Shown piece after piece: positions 1-4,979 of a DNA stretch of 6,209 nucleotides. The translations under genes and the position numbers were made by a program. The notes below the pieces were generated by a model. The model worked only from the letters and a program-made list of their open reading frames with translations. It did not search any database and was not told the origin of the DNA. Numbering within the stretch: position 1 is the first letter of the stretch; each line of letters starts with the position of its first letter. Origin of the DNA: Comamonadaceae bacterium (GTDB taxonomy: Bacteria > Pseudomonadota > Gammaproteobacteria > Burkholderiales > Burkholderiaceae_C); assembly GCA_947454695.1 (NCBI GenBank), contig CANGMW010000152.1, positions 1 to 6,209 on the forward strand. The letters run 5' to 3'.

Positions 1-795
1 GACCACCAGGCTCAGCGCAAACTGGCCCATCACCTCAAAGCCGGTCAGGCCCGAGTTCAGGTGGCGGTGGGCCAGGCCCAAGAGCGTCACCGCGTCTTCC
101 AGCGAGGGCACCGCAGCGAAGGCGGTGAGTTGGGCCACCGGCATCGGGAAAATCTTCATCACCGCGCCAGTGATGATGCCCAGCGTGCCTTCCGAGCCGA
201 TGAACAGATGCCGCAGGTCATAGCCGGTGTTGTCTTTGCGAAGACCCGACAGACCGTCCCAGATCTCGCCCTGCGCCGTCACCACCTCCAGACCCAGACA
301 CAGCTCACGCGTGTTGCCAAAGCGAACCACTTGCGTGCCGCCGGCGTTGGTGCCCAAATTGCCGCCAATCGTGCAGCTGCCCTCGGACGCCAGACTCAGC
401 GGAAACAAAAAGCCGGCCTGCTCGCAGGTCTCTTGCAGGGTTTGCAGCACACAGCCCGCGTCGGCGGTGATGGTGAGGTTGCCCGCATCGAGCGTGCGCA
501 CCTTGTTCATGCGCGTGAGGCTCAGGACCACCTGTTCGCCGCTGGCGTCGGGCGTGGAGCCCACCACCATGCCGGTGTTGCCCCCCTGCGGCACGATGCT
601 CACCCGCGCGGCCACGCAAGCCTTGACCACCGCGGCCACCTCGTGGGTCGAGCCCGGGCGCACCACGGCCAGCGCACGGCCGCGCTCGCGCTTGCGCCAG
701 TCCAGCTCCCAGGCGGTGAGGTCGCCCTCGGTCAAAAGATTCGGTTCGCCAACAATGCGGCGCAGTTGGGCAATCAGGGCGGTGTGGTCAGTCAT
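1..795 (-). CDS. FAD-linked D-2-hydroxyacid dehydrogenase (GlcD / D-2-hydroxyglutarate dehydrogenase type), partial
   Basis: This is the N-terminal 265 codons of a flavoenzyme; the rest lies beyond base 1. Family members are usually about 460-480 residues, so a little over half is present. The sequence shows a PCMH-type FAD-binding domain. VRPGSTHEVAAVV is at about residues 45-57, the pyrophosphate-binding loop PQGGNTGMVVGS at 69-80, a second FAD-contact loop SEGSCTIGGNLGTNAGG at 138-153, and NTGYDLRHLFIGSEGTLGI at 189-207. The last motif is typical of D-2-hydroxyglutarate and D-lactate dehydrogenases. By family knowledge these oxidise a D-2-hydroxyacid to the 2-oxoacid and pass electrons to a quinone, flavoprotein or cytochrome. 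The C-terminal domain that sets substrate choice is not in view, so the substrate is open. The ATG at 795 is the only ordinary start: an in-frame TGA lies four codons upstream. The gene follows the DUF2069 gene by 23 bases, so co-transcription is likely. No strong Shine-Dalgarno is seen. Confidence 0.9.
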   Translation of the reverse strand, partial: MTDHTALIAQLRRIVGEPNLLTEGDLTAWELDWRKRERGRALAVVRPGSTHEVAAVVKACVAARVSIVPQGGNTGMVVGSTPDASGEQVVLSLTRMNKVRTLDAGNLTITADAGCVLQTLQETCEQAGFLFPLSLASEGSCTIGGNLGTNAGGTQVVRFGNTRELCLGLEVVTAQGEIWDGLSGLRKDNTGYDLRHLFIGSEGTLGIITGAVMKIFPMPVAQLTAFAAVPSLEDAVTLLGLAHRHLNSGLTGFEVMGQFALSLVV

Positions 796-818
796 GGCAA
801 TACAGTTTCAGAGAGTGT

Positions 819-1241
819 TCAGTTCGGTGCTTCGGATGCCGTGGGCTCAGCGCTTGCCGGCGCGTTTTTTTGGCGAAGCCGCACATGCATCACACTGGCT
901 GCAAACAGCATCAGGCACAGCAGCACTTGCAGCAGGGCCAGCCAGTGGCCGGGGGCTTTGTCGCTGTAGGCCCGCACGATGCCTTCAATCACATACAACC
1001 ACACGGCCAGGCTGACCCAGCGGTAGGTGTACATGCGGTGTTTTAAGAGGCCCAGCAGGGGCAGGCACAGGGGCAGGGCCTTGAGGGCCAACCAGGAGCC
1101 GCCGGCCCGCAAAGGCGCCCAGGAGAGTTCCCAGCCCAGCGCCAGCACGATCAAGGCGAGCAAGCTGCTCACGGCCACCCAGCGGGTGAGGTTTACAAGT
1201 GCTTGCGCCGGGGCGGGAGGGTTTAGGGTACGTGGGGTCAT
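819..1241 (-). CDS. DUF2069 family four-helix membrane protein
   Basis: This is a 140-residue integral membrane protein that I assign to the DUF2069 family from its pattern: ELSWAPLRAGGSWLALKALPL, then LLKHRMYTYRW, then EGIVRAYSD. Four hydrophobic helices lie at about residues 20-39, 49-66, 73-90 and 100-120. A charged tail follows (RLRQKN, then an Ala/Pro/Glu-rich end). The biochemical role of the family is unknown and I see no catalytic motif. The start chosen is the ATG at 1241. The same frame stays open for nearly 400 more codons upstream, antisense to yihY, but that stretch is low in hydrophobic residues and rich in G, Q, H and R, as expected of an antisense artefact in GC-rich DNA. No Shine-Dalgarno precedes the ATG. 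A TATGAT hexamer ends 9 bases upstream, which allows a leaderless mRNA. The gene is divergent from yihY and leads into the FAD-linked dehydrogenase. Confidence 0.85.
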   Translation of the reverse strand: MTPRTLNPPAPAQALVNLTRWVAVSSLLALIVLALGWELSWAPLRAGGSWLALKALPLCLPLLGLLKHRMYTYRWVSLAVWLYVIEGIVRAYSDKAPGHWLALLQVLLCLMLFAASVMHVRLRQKNAPASAEPTASEAPN

Positions 1242-1266
1242 GGAAATGGCATCATACTGGCCATGA
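1240..1266 (+). promoter_or_regulatory. Short upstream reading frame overlapping the yihY start (ATGA)
   Basis: An ATG at 1240, with another in frame at 1246, opens an eight-codon frame reading MEMASYWP. It stops at TGA 1264-1266. That stop overlaps the yihY ATG at 1263 in the classic ATGA arrangement used for translational coupling. yihY itself has no evident Shine-Dalgarno; the nearest purine run, GGAAA at 1242-1246, is 16 bases away. Whether the short frame is translated is unknown, and its own upstream sequence carries no well-placed ribosome site. Confidence 0.25.
1251..1256 (-). promoter_or_regulatory. Candidate -10 box (TATGAT) for the DUF2069 gene
   Basis: On the minus strand the hexamer TATGAT matches the sigma-70 -10 consensus at five of six positions. 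It ends nine bases before the DUF2069 ATG, which would put the transcript start at or within a base or two of the start codon. There is no convincing -35 element at 16-18 bases spacing (that stretch is a run of G on this strand), and no TGn extension. The call is therefore weak. Confidence 0.25.
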
Positions 1267-2477
1267 CGATGCCCCCCCGACTTCAAGTGTTTGTGGACAG
1301 CCTGGCCCGGTTCCCGTGGAAAAGCACGGCCCTGACCCTGCGCCAGCGCTTCCGCGAAGACCACCTCGGTTTGACGGCCAGCAGCCTGACCTTCACCACC
1401 ACCATCGCGCTGGTGCCCCTGCTCACCGTAGCGCTGGCCGTGTTCACCGCCTTTCCCATGTTTGCCAAGTTTCAGGACGTGTTGCAAAAGTGGCTGATCG
1501 ACAGCCTCATCCCCGACAACATCGCCCGCCAGGTGCTGGGCTACCTCACCCAGTTTGCCGGCAAGGCCAACCGGCTGGGCGCGGCCGGTCTGGCCGCCCT
1601 GGTGATCACCGCGCTGACTTTGGTCTTCACCATCGACCGCACCCTCAACACCATCTGGCGCGTGCGCCGGCCCCGCCCGCTGGGCCAGCGCATGCTCATC
1701 TACTGGGCCGCCATCACGGTCGGGCCCCTGCTGCTGGGCGCCAGCCTCAGCATCACGTCCTATGTGATCACCGCGTCGCGTGAAGTGGTCGATGGCTTGC
1801 CCGGCGGACTGCGCTTGTTGCTCGACACCTTGGAGTTCGGCCTGGTCGCCGGGGCCATGGCTGTCACCTACCGCTTTGTGCCCAACACTTTTGTGAAGTG
1901 GTCGCATGCCTGGGTAGGCGGCTTGTTTGCAGCGGCGGGCATTGAAGTTGCCAAAAAACTGCTTGCCATCTACTTGGGGCTGGTGCCCACCTACTCGGTG
2001 GTGTACGGCGCGTTTGCCACCCTGCCTATCTTGTTGGTCTGGATTTATCTGGCCTGGGTGATGGTGCTGCTGGGGGCGGTGACGGCGGCTTATCTGCCCA
2101 GCCTGCTCTCGGGCGTGCAGCGGCGCTTTCTGGCCAACGGCTGGGAGTTTCAGCTGGCGATGGAAGTGCTGCAGCAACTGCAGCAGGCGCGGTTGCAAAC
2201 CGAAAAAGGCCTGAGCCTGAGCGAACTCTCGGCCCGCCTGCGTGTGGACCCCTTGTACCTGGAGCCGGTGCTGGAGAACCTCATCGCGCTGGACTGGGTG
2301 GGCGAAATCAGCGAACCCGAACCCCGCCGTGGCGCCCGCCATGTGCTGCTGGCCGACCCGCCAAGCACCTTGCTCGCGCCGCTGGTCCAACGCCTGCTGT
2401 TGCGCCGCGACAGCAGCACGCAAGCCGTGTGGGACAAAGGCGGCTTGAGCGCTTTGCGGCTGAGCGACGTGCTGTGA
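1263..2477 (+). CDS. yihY: YihY family inner-membrane protein with C-terminal cytoplasmic domain
   Basis: This 404-residue protein belongs to the YihY/virulence factor BrkB family. These genes were once labelled ribonuclease BN, but that activity belongs to a different protein (ElaC/RNase Z in E. coli), so no nuclease role should be read into it. Hydrophobic segments lie at about residues 42-60, 106-124, 145-170, 185-204, 215-240 and 253-280, the six-helix pattern of the family. Family-like motifs are LGLTASSLTFTTTIALVPLL at 35-54, the start of the second conserved block FTIDRTLNTIWRVRRPRP at 122-139, and VPTYSVVYGAFATLPILLVW at 241-260. About 120 further residues (285-404) are soluble. E. 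coli YihY is roughly 290 residues, so this extension is extra. Part of it (316-348) reads like a small winged-helix fold: LSLSELSARLRVDPLYLEPVL, then LDWVGEI. The ATG at 1263 is the first usable start, because an in-frame TAG lies at 1224. It converges on the Mpo1-like gene with a 21-base gap. The cellular function is unsettled. Confidence 0.9.
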   Translation: MTMPPRLQVFVDSLARFPWKSTALTLRQRFREDHLGLTASSLTFTTTIALVPLLTVALAVFTAFPMFAKFQDVLQKWLIDSLIPDNIARQVLGYLTQFAGKANRLGAAGLAALVITALTLVFTIDRTLNTIWRVRRPRPLGQRMLIYWAAITVGPLLLGASLSITSYVITASREVVDGLPGGLRLLLDTLEFGLVAGAMAVTYRFVPNTFVKWSHAWVGGLFAAAGIEVAKKLLAIYLGLVPTYSVVYGAFATLPILLVWIYLAWVMVLLGAVTAAYLPSLLSGVQRRFLANGWEFQLAMEVLQQLQQARLQTEKGLSLSELSARLRVDPLYLEPVLENLIALDWVGEISEPEPRRGARHVLLADPPSTLLAPLVQRLLLRRDSSTQAVWDKGGLSALRLSDVL

Positions 2478-2498
2478 GGCGTCAGGCCGCGAACCAGT

Positions 2499-2831
2499 TC
2501 AGAACTTGATCTTGCCGGTCCAGATGTCCTTGTACATCACCCAGTCGCCCATGAAGCTGTAGAAGGGGCGCTTGAAGCTGGCCGGTTTGTTTTTCTCAAA
2601 CCCGAAGTGCCCGACCCACGCAAAGCCGTAACCGCACAGCAGGCCATAAGCCAGGTACTGCACGCGCCCGGTGGCCAGCAGCATGGCAAAACAAATCAGC
2701 GCCAACGTGCTGCCCACAAAGTGCAGACGGCGGCAAGTGCGGTTGCTGTGTTCGCCCAAGTAGAAGGGGTAGAAGTCGGCGAAGGTTTTGAGGCTTTGGA
2801 TGTCGGCTCTGGCGGTGGTGGGTGAGGTCAT
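2499..2831 (-). CDS. Mpo1-like (DUF962) small membrane protein, putative 2-hydroxy fatty acid dioxygenase
   Basis: This 110-residue protein has the hallmarks of the DUF962/Mpo1 family. FADFYPFYLGEHSNRTCRRLH at residues 17-37 places His28 and His37 in the FYxxxH...N...H pattern. After two membrane segments (about 38-55 and 57-74) comes WVGHFGFEKNKPASFKRP at 72-89, with His75, Glu79 and Pro83. In yeast, Mpo1 is an Fe(II) dioxygenase that removes one carbon from 2-hydroxy fatty acids. The His residues expected to bind iron are all present here, but activity for this short bacterial form is inferred. The ATG at 2831 is supported by a good Shine-Dalgarno, AGGAGA at 2842-2837, five bases upstream. 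It is convergent with yihY and divergent from the NERD gene, so it is probably transcribed alone. Base composition is nearer to the GC-rich neighbours than to the NERD gene. Confidence 0.85.
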   Translation of the reverse strand: MTSPTTARADIQSLKTFADFYPFYLGEHSNRTCRRLHFVGSTLALICFAMLLATGRVQYLAYGLLCGYGFAWVGHFGFEKNKPASFKRPFYSFMGDWVMYKDIWTGKIKF

Positions 2832-2938
2832 GTTGGTCTCCTGTTGATGTTGTGGGGTATAGCTTAGCCTGAGTGTCCAAGCTTGTGGTTGTGCAGCAGT
2901 GTTTTAGGTTATGTGTGAGGCAATAAAATGGAATTACA
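2832..2938. promoter_or_regulatory. Divergent intergenic region between the Mpo1-like and NERD genes
   Basis: This 107-base, AT-richer spacer must hold the promoters of two divergent genes. On the plus strand TAAAAT at 2924-2929 is a five-of-six -10 match, but nothing like TTGACA stands 16-18 bases before it, and transcription from it would start almost at the GTG of the NERD gene. On the minus strand TATACC (2861-2856) and TTGGAC (2880-2875) are -10-like and -35-like, but they are only 13 bases apart. I therefore assign no specific promoter. No operator, riboswitch or terminator is recognised. Confidence 0.4.
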
Positions 2939-2945
2939 GTGCTAA
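2916..2945 (+). promoter_or_regulatory. Ribosome site and five-codon leader frame overlapping the NERD start
   Basis: TGAGG at 2916-2920 is a good Shine-Dalgarno placed seven bases before an ATG at 2928, not before the GTG used by the NERD gene. That ATG frame reads MELQC and stops at TAA 2943-2945, overlapping the NERD GTG at 2939 by seven bases in another frame. The layout would suit translational coupling by termination and re-initiation. It could also reflect a one- or two-base indel that separated an original ATG from its gene. All elements are visible; the use is inference. Confidence 0.35.
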
Positions 2946-3583
2946 ATAATCCATACACCCTTGCTGCGCTAGCCCTTGCTATTGGTTTCATGCTGGGTCT
3001 CGGCATAACTGGTTATCGGTCAAATTCGTTTCAAAATCGTGGAGAACACCATGTTCGCGAACAGCTGCAAATTCACTTTGAAGCGCCTGATTTTCATCTC
3101 TTAAACCACATTACGCTCAAGCTCAAAGATGGAACCACACAGATTGATCACATCTTGGTGTCTAGGTATGGGGTGTTCGTAATCGAGACTAAGGACTACA
3201 GCGGTTGGATTTTTGCTAACTCTCAACACACGACTTGGACTCGGGTTTTGTACGGTGGTAAGTTCAAGTTTCAAAACCCGATTTTTCAGAACTTTCGCCA
3301 CACCCAAGCGGTCCAAGATTTGCTCGAATTTTTGCCTCCCAGTGCAATCAAATCAGTTGTGGTTTTTGCCGGCACCGCCGAATTCAAAACAGATATGCCA
3401 TCCGGGGTCTTCACAATGTCAGGGCTTATCGAACACATACGCAGTTTTAAGGAAGAGGTTTTGTCATTAAACCGGGTTCAATTCTGCGTTGGTCGTTTGG
3501 AAACAACCCGGCTTGCAATTACCAGCCTTACCGATCTGGAGCATTTGCAGAGCTTGGAGTATCGGCACAGCAAACGCAAGTAA
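2939..3583 (+). CDS. Membrane-anchored NERD domain (nuclease-related) protein
   Basis: This 214-residue protein has one N-terminal hydrophobic helix (about 7-25) followed by a NERD domain (PF08378 type, about 35-150). The restriction-endonuclease-like core is visible: GEHHVREQL at 35-43 gives the early Glu36, TTQIDHILVSRYGVFVIETKD at 66-86 gives Asp70 and the E-x-K pair Glu83/Lys85, and FQNPIFQNFRHTQAV at 111-125 is the conserved Asn-Pro/Gln-Asn block. A hydrophobic strand, SVVVFAG, follows at 139-145. All acidic and Lys positions expected for a metal-dependent nuclease are kept, but no substrate is established for the family. Arg27 and Arg34 just after the helix favour a cytoplasmic domain. 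The start is GTG: an in-frame TAA at 2924 leaves no ATG upstream, and the next ATG (2990) would cut the helix. Base composition is clearly lower in GC than on either side (24 of 60 at 3061-3120), which suggests transfer. It stands alone between oppositely oriented genes. Confidence 0.88.
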   Translation: MLNNPYTLAALALAIGFMLGLGITGYRSNSFQNRGEHHVREQLQIHFEAPDFHLLNHITLKLKDGTTQIDHILVSRYGVFVIETKDYSGWIFANSQHTTWTRVLYGGKFKFQNPIFQNFRHTQAVQDLLEFLPPSAIKSVVVFAGTAEFKTDMPSGVFTMSGLIEHIRSFKEEVLSLNRVQFCVGRLETTRLAITSLTDLEHLQSLEYRHSKRK

Positions 3584-3586
3584 CGA

Positions 3587-3600
3587 TCGATAGTGATCGA
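3587..3600. repeat. Small palindrome between the convergent NERD and P450 genes
   Basis: TCGAT at 3587-3591 and ATCGA at 3596-3600 are inverted around a four-base loop. An overlapping alternative pairs CGATC (3584-3588) with GATCG (3595-3599). It lies three bases past the NERD stop codon in the 50-base gap between two converging genes, where a shared terminator could be expected. The stem is only five pairs and there is no T-run on either strand, so it is not a convincing intrinsic terminator. Confidence 0.25.
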
Positions 3601-3633
3601 GAATTCAAAGCTCGGAAAAATCCAGAGAGTTCA

Positions 3634-4941
3634 TTAACTCTTTATCGAAAACTGCGCATGCAAAAACCCCCGGAACCTCGCCCGCCCACCCCGCGTGGGG
3701 CTTTCGGTGAGTCGGTAATCCGGAAAGCGTTTTAAGAAACGCCCAATCGCCACACGCCCCTCCAGCCGCGCCAGGCTCAGACCCGCGCATTGGTGGATGC
3801 CAAAGCCGAAGGCCAGGTGGCGGTTGTCGGCGCGGTCGAGTTGCAAGGTGTCGGGGTTGTTGAACTGCGCCGGGTCGCGGTTGGCCGCGCCGATGCACAG
3901 CGTCACCAGCGCCCCCTCGGGCAGGTACACGCCGCCCACTTCACAGGCTTTGAGCGCGCGGCGGTTGCCCAGCTGGTTGGACGATTCAAAGCGCAAGAAC
4001 TCATCCACGGCCGGGGTCAGCAGGGCTTCGAGTGCCGTGGCTTCATCGCCCGCGGCTTGCAGGCCCCGCAAGAGCGTGGCTTTGGCGGCGGGGTGTTCTT
4101 GCAGGCACACCAGCGCGTTGCCGATCAGGTTGGTGGTGGTTTCGTGCCCGGCGTTCAAAATAAAAATGCAGTTTTGCAGCAGCTCGACTTCGCTGAGCTG
4201 TTCGCCACCGGCTTCGCCCTGGATGAGGCGGGTGAGCACATCGTGCTCGGGGTCGCCGGGGCGGCGGCGGCGTTCGCTCACCAGCGTGCGCAGGTAGGCC
4301 AGCATGTCGCTCACCGCGCGGTTGCCCAGCGCGTGTTGTTCGGCGCTGAGCTTGGGCTCCAGCGCCCCGAGGATGGCCAGTGACCAGGCCCGCAGCGGCC
4401 CGCGGTCGGCGTGCGGCACACCGAGCAGGTTGCCGATGATCTCCACCGGAATGGCCGAGGCAAAGTCTTCAATCAAATCGCCGCCACCGCGGGCCTCCAG
4501 CTGGTCGAGCAGGCTGTCCACCAAGGTGATGAGACCGGGCTCCATCTCGGCAATGGCGCGGCGGGTAAGCGCGCCCATGATGAGTTTGCGCACGCGGGTG
4601 TGCAGCGGCGGGTCGTTGAACACCAGGCTGGTGGTGTGGTGTTCAAACAGCGGCGCGGGGTTCGATGCGTCGTACGGCGCGATGTTGTACTTGGGCGCGA
4701 ACTCCACGCGCTTGTCGGCACTGAAGCTCTGCGCATCGCGGTACACCGCCACCAGATCGGCATAGCGGGAGAGGAAGTAGCTGCCGTCGGGCATTTGACG
4801 CACCGGCTGGCTTTGGCGCAGCGCGGCGTACACGGGGTAGGGGTTGGTGTAGAAGTCGGCGGGCAATTCGCGCAGATCAAACGCTTGCGCGATGGCCTGT
4901 GCGCGCTCGGGCGACATGGGGGGTGTGATGGTAATGCTCAT
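3634..4941 (-). CDS. Cytochrome P450
   Basis: This is a complete 435-residue soluble bacterial P450, a haem-thiolate monooxygenase. No membrane anchor is present, so it should be cytoplasmic. Visible signatures are C-helix DPPLHTRVRKL (110-120), where His114 and Arg118 contact the haem propionates; I-helix AGHETTT (264-270), with the acid-alcohol pair Glu267/Thr268 for oxygen activation; K-helix EFLR (Glu314, Arg317); and haem loop FGFGIHQCAG (378-387), with Cys385 as the iron ligand. Length and order fit class I bacterial P450s that take electrons from a ferredoxin and its reductase. Neither is in this window, and the substrate cannot be read from sequence. The start ATG at 4941 has no clear Shine-Dalgarno. 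It follows the alpha/beta hydrolase by 28 bases on the same strand, so it is probably last in a metY-hydrolase-P450 transcript. The final codons run into a low-GC stretch shared with the NERD region. I assign no CYP number. Confidence 0.95.
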   Translation of the reverse strand: MSITITPPMSPERAQAIAQAFDLRELPADFYTNPYPVYAALRQSQPVRQMPDGSYFLSRYADLVAVYRDAQSFSADKRVEFAPKYNIAPYDASNPAPLFEHHTTSLVFNDPPLHTRVRKLIMGALTRRAIAEMEPGLITLVDSLLDQLEARGGGDLIEDFASAIPVEIIGNLLGVPHADRGPLRAWSLAILGALEPKLSAEQHALGNRAVSDMLAYLRTLVSERRRRPGDPEHDVLTRLIQGEAGGEQLSEVELLQNCIFILNAGHETTTNLIGNALVCLQEHPAAKATLLRGLQAAGDEATALEALLTPAVDEFLRFESSNQLGNRRALKACEVGGVYLPEGALVTLCIGAANRDPAQFNNPDTLQLDRADNRHLAFGFGIHQCAGLSLARLEGRVAIGRFLKRFPDYRLTESPTRGGRARFRGFLHAQFSIKS

Positions 4942-4964
4942 GCCGGGCTGAGAACAAAGTCAAC

Positions 4965-4979
4965 GCGCATTAAGTGCGC
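4965..4979. repeat. Inverted repeat at the hydrolase stop codon
   Basis: GCGCA at 4965-4969 and TGCGC at 4975-4979 form a five-pair GC-rich stem around a five-base loop. That loop contains the hydrolase stop codon (TAA, 4972-4970 on minus). It sits 24 bases before the P450 start. No T-run follows on the minus strand, so it is not a standard terminator. An intercistronic hairpin tuning P450 expression is possible but unproven. Confidence 0.3.

Larger units (their letters stand above)
1237..1267. repeat. 7-bp inverted repeat holding both divergent start codons
   Basis: GTCATGG at 1237-1243 is the exact reverse complement of CCATGAC at 1261-1267, with 17 bases between the arms. Each arm contains the start codon of one divergent gene: DUF2069 on minus (ATG 1241-1239) and yihY on plus (ATG 1263-1265). 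As a result both genes start with CC-ATG-AC and both proteins begin Met-Thr. A smaller inverted pair, ATGGC at 1246-1250 and GCCAT at 1260-1264, sits inside. The repeat is directly visible. A role as an operator or as an mRNA hairpin covering the start codon is only inference, since chance symmetry of two start contexts would look the same. Confidence 0.5.

Noticed and set aside
61..1015. Two overlapping plus-strand open frames (61-969 and 227-1015)
   Set aside because: They are antisense to the FAD-linked dehydrogenase and DUF2069 genes, show no recognisable domain, and have Arg/Ala/His-biased composition.
1242..2423. A minus-strand reading frame of nearly 400 codons, antisense to yihY and in frame with the DUF2069 gene
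   Set aside because: Its translation is rich in G, Q, H and R and lacks any family pattern until the DUF2069 Met. yihY on the plus strand is a clear gene. Stop-free antisense frames are common in GC-rich DNA. An automatic caller could wrongly extend DUF2069 to 534 residues here.
2456..2490. Imperfect hairpin (GCGGCTGA with TCAGGCCGC) across the yihY stop, as a terminator
   Set aside because: The stem has a bulge, the loop is 18 bases, and no T-run follows on either strand. The match is no better than expected in GC-rich sequence.
2499..3583. A two-gene defence module formed by the Mpo1-like and NERD genes
   Set aside because: They are divergent, differ in base composition, and the Mpo1-like gene has a housekeeping-like context. 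Nothing visible links their functions.
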